64,000 nt of DNA from the NCBI GenBank assembly GCA_001465935.1, contig LNKV01000001.1, forward strand, positions 868,001-932,000, given 5' to 3'. The notes beneath the pieces were generated by a model. It saw nothing but the letters and a program-made list of their open reading frames with translations. It had not been told where the DNA came from and made no database searches. This document shows, piece after piece, positions 1 through 10,108 of the stretch (its first letter is position 1; each line of letters opens with the position of its first letter). This DNA is from Clarireedia homoeocarpa. Its lineage: Eukaryota; Ascomycota; Leotiomycetes; Helotiales; Rutstroemiaceae. Position numbers and translations under genes: made by a program.

Positions 1-2312
1 CATCCCTACCTCTTCTCGGTCGACTACACCGCTATCGTGGGGTATAGATTCTTAGAATAGCCGTCGGGAAGCGCATAGCAATCACGAGTCATCCGTAACT
101 GGTCAAGCCAGTGAAAAAGCAAACAAATAGCAGCGTGCCCCCAGCTCCATTCATCTGGGGCAAGATCCCAACCCTCTTGGCTTCTCTCGACACAGCAGGA
201 TGAGCTACCTTCCTATTCCTTCGGGCGTGCTTCGCTCCTGCGTTTAGACTTTGCGGAGGTGTTTCCGATGACCTACTACGGAATCGTTCTTGAACATCTG
301 ACCTCTCCCCCCGCGCCTCACTCCAAGTCGTGTGACGGACATTACTGGTGCTCGGTTAAACAATCCAATTGCGCCTTACCTTACCCGAGCCCCGAGCCAT
401 GATCCCTTACGAGTCGCCTTTTCGTTTCTCACGTTTTGTCGCAACACGTCAAGACTCGACAGAGGGAAGACGACTGGTGCCGGACGAAGCGCATTTTGAT
501 TCGGATATAAAACAGCATGGCCTATGGTTCCCAAGATTGAATCCAAGCCCCGGATTCCTAGACCCCACTATCCATTGGGATCCACTTGGCTGCAGTGCCA
601 GCGATTGCACGACTAAAATTTTCGGACTAAAACGACCGGCCTAGGGGACGGAGGTACAGATAAGCACCCAATCATCAAGACTATTGAGACGGAGGTAGTA
701 CATGAGAAAGACTATGTCCAGGTATCTGCACAAGTATCCGCGAGCCTCATCGTCAGAAAGCAAGACATGCGCTTGGAGAATAGGAAACACACCCGCTCAT
801 CTACTATGGAATACTATGTAAGTACTATGTACGAAGCATGCCTCAATGTCCGAGTCGCTCTTCCCTTGCTTTCTAGAAACTCGGTGCGTGTCTAGTGTCT
901 ACTTCGCAGCCCCCACGTCCTTACTGCAAGCCAACCCAATAATCAATGAATCGCTCACTTAGCTAGAGCTCTCCCTCTCCCTTTCCTTCATTTCTCAACC
1001 GCATTCCCTCGCCCTCTCCTTCGTTTCTCAACCGCATTCGATAAAGTCAAGTTCGGACTCTCCCATCTTACAGTAAGTACAAGTACTTCGTGGTCCACAG
1101 AGGGCGGAGCCTGCAAAGCCAGGTTGGCAGGGATAAGAGAAAAGTTCAACCGACCACAGTTACTTCGTGCCAACGCCCAAAGAAGCAATGAGGCCGCGGA
1201 GCCGCCCCAGGCAGTCCTCGAACTAAAGGACTAGACTGTCTCACTTGACCCTTTGCGCATTCTAGCCTCATTCTAGAAGCCTGCAAGCAAAAAGAAAAGA
1301 AAAAAAGAAATTGGACAACCCTTTGCCTCGTCACTGTAAATGATATTGGGCATCAAAAGTGCGAAGCGAGAGCAGCCCTCATCAGTCTGAAGTTTCCAAA
1401 ATATTGTTGTTGCAATGACCGAGCAAAGAGACACCACGTTTTTCCCCCTAAACCCTTGCCCTAATACATCCTATCCTTCGACACAAACCGTGGGACACTT
1501 TCGGCTTGCCGAATAGGGCAATTTTGCCTTTCCCAATGCCCAATCATTCTACCATCAACCAAGTGACCCGACGTTCTACTCACTCCTCGCGCACCGCACT
1601 GTCCAAAGAAAAGGAAAAAAAATAAAAAACCAAATATAAAACAGGATTCCTTCATGCAAGGCGAGGCAATGCAAGCAGACCATCGCAGAAGGAAGTTCAC
1701 AAGTCAGCCGACCTTCCAAAGCTTTCTGCAAACCCCTACAGAAAGCTGAAGCTGTAACCAGAGAAAAAAAAAAAAAAAAAAAAAAAAAGTCTTCACATTT
1801 GCGTCACCCAAAGCCATCAAAACACAGGAGAAAATAGGCACAGACTGTCGCATAGCCTCTCACGGTAAATGGTTCTCAGGGGTCTTGTCACGAGAAGTTT
1901 AGTTTTCTGTCGGGGATTTGTCTTGTGCGCGTATGTGTGTTGTGGCGCGGAGTGTGCTCAGTCTTGCTCCGAAGAGATAAAGGGGGAAATGGAAGAGGAG
2001 TTGTGGTTTTGATTACACAATGATATCATGCAGACTCTACGAATCGGGTTGCGATTGGAGGAAATGGGAACAGCATATTGCAATCCGATGTGACTGTACC
2101 CTTCTATACAGTAGGAAGGCTGCGCGCGGACGTGAAGGGCCCAAATGCACCGGTGAAACTGGCAATACTGCTAAAAAGATGAACCAGCTCGAATGAAAAG
2201 GGAGTAGTGAGCCCATCCCATCACAATGCAGATATGCATAGTCAGTCTATAAGCCTTTTGTGATCTAAAGTAAACTGCTACAAATATCTTTCCTTGCTCT
2301 GCTAAATATCAA
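1..2312. other. Gene-free stretch
   Basis: I see no convincing gene. ORFs here are short and lack recognisable motifs. A 22 bp sequence ending in TTTCTCAACCGCATTC occurs twice, near 985-1006 and 1019-1040. A pure poly-A run of about 25 bases lies near 1764-1788. The right end is the 3' flank of the minus-strand SDR gene. Confidence 0.6.
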
Positions 2313-3619
2313 TCATGTGACAGTGTAACCTCCGTCTACTCGTAAATCGGCTGGTCATCTCGTCAGCGATCTGTCGAAAAATGGGACTTGCGGAGAGAAA
2401 TAATTACCTCCAGTAACATATCCGGCAGCGTCTGACAACAGGAAAGTGACAGCGCCCATGAGATCTTCGGGCTGACCCATCTTACCCTGAGGAATCAGTG
2501 AAGTCCATTGTTTCTTCAAATCTGGATTGTCATCCAGGATCTTCTTGGTTCTATTGATTCGTAATTAGTGTTGCCTTGATGTGCAGAATTGCAACCCCCA
2601 CGGGGTTCTTTGGGGTTGAGACTTACAATGCAGTCAGCATGTAACCAGGGGAGATGCAATTGACTCGGATGCCAGCGTGGGCCCATTCGACAGCCAAACT
2701 CGATGCCAGATGTCGCACAGCAGCTTTAGCTGCATTGTACGGCGCTTGGGGCTGTGGCACGTTGACAATGGCACCAGACATACTACCAATGAAGACCATG
2801 CTCCCCGGAGACTTACGCTCCATCAAGTGCTTCGCAACTTGAATTGCAAACAAGTATGTTCCATCAACGTTGACACCCCAAAGCTTTCTCACTCGCTCAA
2901 TTGGGTAATTGATGGCGTCGAAGTTCTCCGTGAATCCAGCTGATGTCACCAAACTATCTATCTTTCCATGTTGAGCGATGATATCAGCAATGGCACCCTC
3001 GACGGATTCGGGAGACGACACGTCGGCATAGTGAGCGGTAACTTTGGGGACCCTAAGATCTTGTGTCAGCTCTGAGAATGCAGCGTTCGTACTCTGATTG
3101 GCTGCTTACTTATCTGCCCCTGGATTTTCTCTCTTGAAAGAAGCTACAAGTTCGCTTGCTTGCTTCTCGGCTTCCTCCTCTGTGTTCTCTTAGCATGATA
3201 CCTACTGTATATTCCCGCAGATCAGACATACTGTTCAGGTCAACGATTGCAACATCAGCACCACTAATAACCATAGCTTGACTCATCACAAGTCCCAGTC
3301 CTCTAGCACCTCCAGTTATGACACCGACCTTTCCTTCTAGCGAGAAGGATGCCAGTGTGCGCTTGAAGTGAAGTCCACCTCTGCCTTGTACTGGGGCACT
3401 AGATGGCAACTCATGTTCGGCCGGATATTCGACGTGCACCGAGGAATCAGTTCGGGCGAAGCTGCCTTCAAAGGGTTCATTGTTCTTCTTTTCACGGAGG
3501 CGTGCTGTGTTGTGAATAGATCTTTGTGACGTTAGAGTGGGTAATGTGCGAGGTACGGCTACTCTGGACGAAGCTTGAGGAGCGCGAGCTGTCTGTTTCA
3601 GAAGGTGCGACCGAAACAT
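2313..3619 (-). CDS. Mitochondrial-type short-chain dehydrogenase/reductase
   Basis: Predicted NAD(P)-dependent SDR oxidoreductase of 357 aa. Exons on the minus strand: 3619-3232, 3188-3110, 3052-2627, 2550-2408, 2350-2313; the lengths sum to 1074 nt and each junction keeps frame. The Rossmann motif TGGARGLG is in exon 1, the catalytic YxxxK (YNAAK) in exon 3, and the usual C-terminal DLRVDGG in exon 5. The structural NNAG motif is degenerate (TSAG). The N-terminus is rich in R, S, T and A with few acids, like a mitochondrial presequence. The ATG at 3619 is used; an in-frame GTG lies 18 nt upstream. It resembles fungal polyol or xylulose-type SDRs (D-arabinitol 2-dehydrogenase/L-xylulose reductase group), but the substrate is inference. 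Its closest relative in the window is the SDR at 50849-52004. The first intron is only 43 bp. Confidence 0.9.
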
Positions 3620-4688
3620 TGTTGGAGATGTCGACACGAGGGAAGCTACGAAGAGAAGTAATATGAACTGGCAGAGATCGAGAACATACAGCGGTAGTCA
3701 ATTTATATAGCAATGTCTTTTCGTGAAGTTGAGGTTCTCGTGAAAAACATGATGTGACCCTCTGGCTTGCTGGTACTGACTAGTGCATCTTTTTCTTACT
3801 AGTGTTCAGATACCGTACTCCCCGGCACGAGGGATTGGAGACAGCTATCAACGGTGCAGCGATTGAGAGCTGCTGTTACCAGTAGAATTTACTGGCTAGT
3901 AAGGGAAGTGCACGAAGGACTGGACTTCGTAGGTGGCTTTCCCAGCTTTCCCAAGCAGACTGACATCATCCATAGTGGGGTTCACCCACCGGTCCCTCCG
4001 CCTTTATTGATTCCTTCCTGCTAACTTCCCTTCGTGCAAAGTACACCGAAAGACTGGGAGCGGGCGAGACGGGCGTGATGGGCCAGAACAGCACTGTGAA
4101 GTAAAGGAGTCAAGGAATATGTGGAGAAATTGTGGCAATTGATCTGGAGCTTGGATTGGAAAAGACACGGAGGTGCTAAGGCGGTGCAGGGGCTTGACCA
4201 GAGAATTCCAGAACTGTTGGAACACACGGTGAATCAGTTCGTTGAAGTCGAGGTTTCGATTCTGCCAAGTGCACGTCGTGTAATATGGCCGTGAGTGCTC
4301 AACATTGATCGTTTCATTGGACAATCTCGACAATCTGGTAGTGCTTTACAACCCCGTGCCGGTAGGTCCCGTGATCGGGTACAATCAATATGTCATTTTT
4401 CTCTATTTCATCACCTGATTCATCCCTTCATGATTAGTCATTTGCACAGCCTCTTTTGCCTTCCTTTGACTGTTTGAACTTGAATGAAACGATACTGCTC
4501 CGCCAATCCATCTTACATCAATACTTATTCAAATTCTACACCTGAACCAACAATTCCAACAATTCCATCGACGTACGAAGGATAAAACATCCTGGAATTC
4601 ACGAGCTCCACGAAACAGTCGTAGCTGGTCTGCCAGATCGCGATAGTACCCCACGATTTTCCACTACCGGCTCCACGCGAAAGACACC
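3620..4688. other. Divergent intergenic region
   Basis: Shared upstream region of the minus-strand SDR and the plus-strand secreted protein. No coding pattern is convincing. It presumably carries both promoters and 5' UTRs. Confidence 0.5.
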
Positions 4689-5759
4689 ATGCGCTTGCTC
4701 TTGGCGACGACGGTTGCCCTCTCGGCAGGCAGCCAAGCATTTCTCCTTCCTCCATCCGTCTCAAAGGCGGAGAGCGATATCATTAATGCTTTGCCTGTCG
4801 ATGCTGCTATCGAGGCAGATCGCAGATTGATAGGTATCGATTGTCCTGGCTGCCCTATCACTGTTCAACATTCCGCCTTGCAGGGCCCAAACAAACTCCT
4901 GCTAAACTTCTCCATCTCTCACGACGAGGATAAAGACCACTTGAACATTAATGGTCTTCGATTCTATCCTATCGATATCGCGTCCGACCCTCCATTGGGT
5001 CACCTCACAGCTCCTCAACTAATCAAGACACCCAGTACAACCTGGGCAGAAGCTGCTTACCCTGAGCTTGGGTTTGCTCTACGTGTTCATCATGCAGTCC
5101 CTTATTCCAAGGAAGATCAACTCGATTTGATTACTGTTATCTTTGATGTCATTGAGGTTGGTAACACCTTTGTGACCGGAGTGCCAAGCGTCGAACTCAA
5201 GTTACTCGAAACACCAAGTGGGAAGCTTATGATAGGAGATTCACAAATCATTCCAGTGAAAAGCCATTCAGCTAGCCCCACAGATAATGCACAAGAATGC
5301 GCGACTCCTCTTTGCAAATGGAGAGCTATCATTGCCGATCGCTTGTCAATGCTGAAAGGTCTCACGGGCTGTGGTGGTAAAGCTCGTCCAGCATCAGAGA
5401 GCCCTCACCACGGACATGGACGTCCTCGTCCTCACGGGCATCATGGTAGTCACGGTGGTCATGGTAGACCGCATCGATTCCATCACAAGCACCACGGTCT
5501 CGCTAGATTCCTACGTGGCATTGTCCTTCATATCTTCGTCCCGGTAGTTATTGGCATTGTTGCTGGAATTACCGCCAGCGTTGTTGGCATGATCGTCGGA
5601 AACCTAGTTGTTCTTGTTTGGCGTCTTTTATTCCGTCGAGGAGTCCAGGGTGCATATACCAAAGTTCAACAAGAAGATTATTCTGTCGAGGAATGTATGG
5701 AGGATAAACCCCCGGTGTATGAAGATGTCGTGAAGGAAGACAACGAGCGTCAGGAGTAA
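4689..5759 (+). CDS. Secreted/membrane His-Gly-rich protein, DUF7728-like
   Basis: Single-exon protein of 356 aa. Residues 1-18 are a signal peptide (MRLLLATTVALSAGSQAF). A lumenal or extracellular domain follows, with a CPGCP motif near residue 52 and further cysteines near 203, 208 and 227. Residues about 237-269 form a stretch dense in His, Gly and Pro. A strongly hydrophobic segment with Gly-rich packing motifs (about 279-310) is a transmembrane helix, followed by a basic stop-transfer sequence and an acidic tail of about 40 aa. The architecture matches a family widespread in Pezizomycotina (DUF7728 as I recall) with no known biochemical role. The His-rich stretch next to the membrane suggests metal binding, which is inference only. 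No introns. Confidence 0.8.
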   Translation: MRLLLATTVALSAGSQAFLLPPSVSKAESDIINALPVDAAIEADRRLIGIDCPGCPITVQHSALQGPNKLLLNFSISHDEDKDHLNINGLRFYPIDIASDPPLGHLTAPQLIKTPSTTWAEAAYPELGFALRVHHAVPYSKEDQLDLITVIFDVIEVGNTFVTGVPSVELKLLETPSGKLMIGDSQIIPVKSHSASPTDNAQECATPLCKWRAIIADRLSMLKGLTGCGGKARPASESPHHGHGRPRPHGHHGSHGGHGRPHRFHHKHHGLARFLRGIVLHIFVPVVIGIVAGITASVVGMIVGNLVVLVWRLLFRRGVQGAYTKVQQEDYSVEECMEDKPPVYEDVVKEDNERQE

Positions 5760-6338
5760 AGAACGAAGGCAAGCACGGAAGAACGAACCGGCACGACAAT
5801 ACGGCGTTGGAATAAGGTTGTAGGCACAGCTTTTATGGGATCTTGCTAGGATATCACTTAGGATTGAGATGCGGAAGGGAATCTATTACCTGGAGTTATC
5901 AGCGAATTGACGGATTGAGGGGTGGGTTTACACTTTTTATGAGTAGCACGCACTTTCCTTAGGCGAATTAAATGTATCAATATCCCAAATAGTCATTCTT
6001 CATTGTACACAAGTGGCGGGTTTCTCGGCGGCCTCCGTAATGGCATTGGCTAACCCTACAGTGAATGTAGGTGAAAAGCCCGACTTCTGACACCGTAACA
6101 TAAACCTAATTATCTAAGACGCAGGGTGGTGATCAAATGATTTACACAGATTCAGAAGGCAATTTTTGCAAGTATCTTTCCTCCACAATGTTGAATTGGT
6201 GGTTCCTCTTCCTTGGTAATATCATAACCTCATTTTCTCGTTACCTCTTCCCAAGTATGCCTTGATCTGACCGACTGGCATGACGCATCTATCGCTCAAA
6301 AAGTGTGGCTCCCTTTCCTTGTATTCCCACTTTCCCTT
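5760..6338. other. Convergent 3' intergenic region
   Basis: Lies between the 3' ends of the plus-strand His-rich gene and the minus-strand FAD oxidoreductase. No coding signal; presumably two 3' UTRs and terminators. Confidence 0.5.
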
Positions 6339-8032
6339 TCATAATCCCAACCGACTAACATCTGCACTCGTGGGCTTTCCTTGCATCATCTCTGCCATCA
6401 CTTTTCCAGTTCCAAGGCTCTGACTTATTCCCCACTGAAGCATCAGAAGATTAGCAAATTATCAATGTAAGAGCTTCTGCGGATTAGAGAAACTCACAGG
6501 ACCATGTCCGGCAGCAAGCCAAACTCCCCCATCCTCTGCACCCCGTGTGTTGACCCCTCCAAGATCAGAATCCGGAATCCTCGCTAATATAGGGACTCCT
6601 TTATTTGTGACAGGTCTAAAACATAGTCCTTTCCTTACCACATCTAATTCATTGTCTTCCTCAACATTCAACATTTTCTTCGCTACCCTCTCCAATCTCT
6701 TAATCGATTCGTCTTTGACATTCGATCCCGTTGCGAGCTCCGGCAATGGCATTGTCGATGAGTTCAAACCCGCAACATATATCTCGCCTGCTTTCCTAGA
6801 GAAGATCTCTGGCGAAAATTCATCCTCATTACAAGCAAACACGGCATGACAACCCTTTCGTTCGTCATCTGCGTTCCAGTACTCTGGCGTGCGTACCACC
6901 AGTGAATGACCTGCAAGACTTGTGATGGGCAAATTCAATTTTGACTGAGGGAAGAGCGTGGAGAAAACAGATGGTGCCCATGCACCTGCTGCAATGAGAA
7001 TTTTTGTGCATGGTATGTCGGATTCAATCTGTGTGGTGGTGTCCAGAATACGGATGCCAGATACTTCGTTGCGCAGATCTTGATGTATGGAAATCCCCTG
7101 GGCGGGGTGGTGAAGCTGTACACCTCTCTGGACACAAGTCTCTAGGAGGAATTTGCAGAGCCTAAGCGGGTCACTAAACTGGAGTTAGTAGGTCTACCAG
7201 GTATAAACATAGGTAGGTATACTAAGTCACCGACCAACTCACAAACCTCGATATTCAGCCGAATATATGATTTTGAGATCACTATTTCGGTAAGTATATA
7301 GACGAGTTCTCACTGTCCAGATTTCACTTGAAAAATCAGACATATGAGTGCCCTATGCCCAAAGTTCACTTGAATAATCAGGCATATGACTTCTCAATGA
7401 CCAATTTCACTTGAACTATGAGATATATATAATACAGTATAAAGAGAATCAAGAGATCCGTAATTGGAGGTCTGAAATTGGTCGGTGAATTGATGCACCC
7501 ACTGGTGAAAGACATAGGATCTCTGCAACAGGAATACATACACCTGAGCTGTGCTTTCATCTCCACTTATAACCTCCAAGGTATCGCCCTCTGCTGTCTT
7601 CAACCACCTAGGTCTGCTTCCAGTGACATCCTTTTGGGGCCCCTGAATCTTATCAACACCGTTACTTTCAACCGCCCTACTACCATCTGCTCTCAGCCAA
7701 TCATCGCCTCTTCTGGTCTTCCCATCTGTACGCCCCTTCTGACCCTCTACGAAGCTCAAACTTGTGCTCCAGGCCCAGCCCCAGTTCTCGCCCCCATTGT
7801 GCTCCTCTGCCAATTTTCTATGCTCTTCGAAACTTAGCTCACCTAGCTCGGCGCATGCAGCTGTGAACCAGTCACGAGCTAGGAACCCACCAGCGTAGCC
7901 GGACGCGGAGGAGAAAAGGGTGGGTGAAGGGTCAGTGAGATGGATAGTTGAGGGCTGAAGAGCCTGACTGAGATAGTAGGCCGTACTGAGACCGATTATA
8001 CCACTGCCGAGAATGACTGTGTTTTGGGACAT
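6339..8032 (-). CDS. FAD-dependent oxidoreductase (DAO family)
   Basis: Minus-strand gene with exons 8032-7544, 7178-6498 and 6434-6339 (1266 nt, 421 aa). The protein starts with the dinucleotide-binding motif GSGIIGLSTAYYL (GxGxxG) at residues about 8-20, and ends with the FAD-contacting AAGHGPWGISQSLGTGKVMAE block typical of DAO-type flavoproteins. Such enzymes oxidise amines or amino acids; the substrate cannot be read here. The second intron is a normal 63 bp. The first is 365 bp, because a 313 bp inverted-repeat element (7195-7507) sits inside it; without the element about 52 bp would remain. The gene is divergent from the SDR at 8358, with a 325 bp shared promoter. No clear presequence or PTS1 is seen. 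Confidence 0.9.
7195..7507. mobile_element. MITE-like inverted-repeat element inside an intron
   Basis: The right end, on the complement, reads CACCAGTGGGTG, identical over 12 bases to both ends of the element at 17845-18064. The left end is degenerate (ACCAGGTATAAAC...) but is followed by CCGACCAACTC.CAAAC, then an AT-rich stretch ending TTTTGAGATC, which matches the right arm of the other copy over about 60 bases. The interior has three copies of a CACTTGAA..AT(C/G)AG..ATAT motif about 41 bp apart (near 7325, 7366, 7407). There is no coding capacity, so it would be non-autonomous. No clean target duplication is visible. Confidence 0.75.
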
Positions 8033-8357
8033 TTCGAATAGCTTTACTGGCTTAAACGTAGAGGAAGTCGAAATCTTCAGTGTCTCAAACACCTAATATG
8101 ACGTAACTCATAGACTTACTGAGTGGATGGGAAGAAAATATTCAGAAAAGCGGAATGTCTGTACGTCAACGGGTCGAACACGGTAGAAGTTGACAAATCT
8201 CAGTCCGGTAGGTCGCAAAGTGGAATCTACCCCACCACCGATCCATACCTATCCACATCACATCATAACAGAGCTTCATTTGCAACGACACCAGAGAATC
8301 CAATCATAGAAACACTCTTTATTCCTCGTTTGATCCTTTTGTACTACTCTGCATATT
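8033..8357. promoter_or_regulatory. Bidirectional promoter region
   Basis: The 325 bp between the start codons of the divergent FAD oxidoreductase and the IRC24-like SDR must hold both promoters. I cannot assign specific factor sites. Confidence 0.5.
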
Positions 8358-9545
8358 ATGTCTCCTAAAACCATACTCCTAACTGGGGCAAGCCGAGGCA
8401 TCGGACTCGCGATAGCCAAGAAACTGCTCAGAGAAAATCATAATGTAGTCCTTGTAGCGAGGACCTCCGGCCCCATGGAAGAACTGAAGAAGCAGTACCC
8501 TGAACAGGTAGAGGTTGTTGTAGGGGATTTAAGTGACTTCAAGGTAGGTTCTTGATTGTACGGAGCCAAGTGGCTGAAGCAATTCCTGCGAATGATTTTT
8601 GGGTTGGAGAATGGAAAGGATAGAAATCAAAATCTGGCTGGACTTCGATCTTTAGTAAAGAGCCGGCAAGAGAAGCAAGTGGCTTCGCCAGTATTGAGAG
8701 GCATGTCCACTGTCAGAATTGTGAATCGTGTCTTTTAAACCAGAGCCATATGATCTATACAAGTGTGGCCAATCTTGAAATGGAGGCCTTGATACTCCTA
8801 TTACATTTCTCTAAGCTTTGAATTATATAAGAGCTAACAACCTTAATAGATAGGACCTCAAGCAGTAGATAAGACTGTACAGCGGTTCTCTAAACTCGAC
8901 AGTTTGATCATCAACCATGGCACTCTTTCCCCGGTAAAACGGATTGCAGATACTTCACCCGAGGAGTGGCGAGCCCTGTTTGACATCAACTTTTTCAGCG
9001 CCTTAGCATTTGTTCGTATTTTCACTGCCCATCTCCCCCTGGAAACCATTAATAATGCCAATATAGATTACACCTTCTCTCCCTCACCTCCGCACCACCC
9101 ACGGCACCATCCTTCTGACCTCATCAGGTGCTGCGGCTAGCGCCTACTCTACCTGGGGCGCCTATGGCTCCTCAAAAGCCTCGCTCAATCACTTAGCCCA
9201 GACGCTCGGCGTCGAGGAACCACTGATTACCACTCTGTCTATCCGTCCCGGGGTCGTAGATACCGATATGCAAAAGGAGGTCAGGGGCTACTCCTCGGAT
9301 GGGACTATGGACAAGAAGGATGCAGAGAAATTTATGAGCCTGCACGAAGGTGGGAAACTGTTGAAGCCGGAGCTACCGGGTGGTGTCATGGCTGGACTGG
9401 CAGTGGGCGAACTAGAGAAGGAATGGAGTGGGAAGTTTTTGAGGTGAGCTAACCACTCGACATTTTTACAAAAGCATCGAATGACTGAAAACTGACAATG
9501 AAACGTAGCTGGGATGACAAACTTTTGGAAAAGTATCGGGACTGA
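8358..9545 (+). CDS. Short-chain dehydrogenase, IRC24/benzil-reductase-like
   Basis: Exons 8358-8543, 8850-9011, 9067-9443 and 9509-9545 give 762 nt, 253 aa. The N-terminus carries the SDR motif TGASRGIG. The middle has INHGT in place of NNAG, a catalytic serine in TSSGAA, and YGSSK as YxxxK. RPGVVDTDMQ follows the usual strand-6 position. The length and motif set fit the yeast IRC24 family, NADPH-dependent reductases of small diketones (established for that family). Intron 2 needs the unusual donor GTTCGT at 9012: the canonical-looking GTATTT four bases later breaks frame, whereas 9012 restores both frame and the normal SDR spacing. Intron 1 is long (306 bp). The gene is divergent from the FAD oxidoreductase, but a functional link is not established. 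Confidence 0.85.
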
Positions 9546-10108
9546 GGGCCGCTTGGAAGGAATATTGAAGTTCGTGGGTGAAAGAGTCATGACGTTGGGT
9601 CCAACTTTGGCAAAACACCAATAAGCTCACCAAGTACAAAGTTCGTTCACATCACTTCTCTGTTCTGGGAAAGTGAATGGGTCCACAACCAATGATTTTC
9701 CGATCTCCCAGTTGCATGAAGTTTTGTTGCACGTCTTAATAATTAATTATCGTGATTTCGTTTCAATTGATTTTGTGGTTTGGACAAAGTCGTAGCAAAT
9801 GAGACTTTCCGACAAATGTCCTTGTTTCTTCCTTGATATCCATCGCCGCAATCGGGGACTGAGGTTTTGAATCAGATCCATTGACATGGAACAAAATGTG
9901 TAAGATTACATCTGGTCAGCCTGCTGGGTATCATGCAAAAACGGCACCTCTCTTCCCATTCCATTGCCTTGTCCTTTCACTCACCCCGACTCTCCTGGTC
10001 AGTGTCGCCATCAACTCTGCGCTCGTCGCCCTCAGTTCAAACGCCCCCAAAGGTTTATTTTCCAATACACCAATAAATCATGCCCAGCCCATTTCGCAGA
10101 CAGGCTGC
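9546..10108. other. Convergent intergenic region
   Basis: Lies between the 3' ends of the SDR and the dynein light intermediate chain gene. The small ORFs have no recognisable motif. Confidence 0.5.

Noticed and set aside
369..644. 91-codon ORF in the left gene-free region
   Set aside because: No motif, no in-frame neighbours and no splice context that would extend it.
6339..9545. Possible biosynthetic cluster: FAD oxidoreductase next to an SDR
   Set aside because: No synthase, transporter or regulator lies beside them and the flanking genes are housekeeping; a divergent pair alone is weak evidence.
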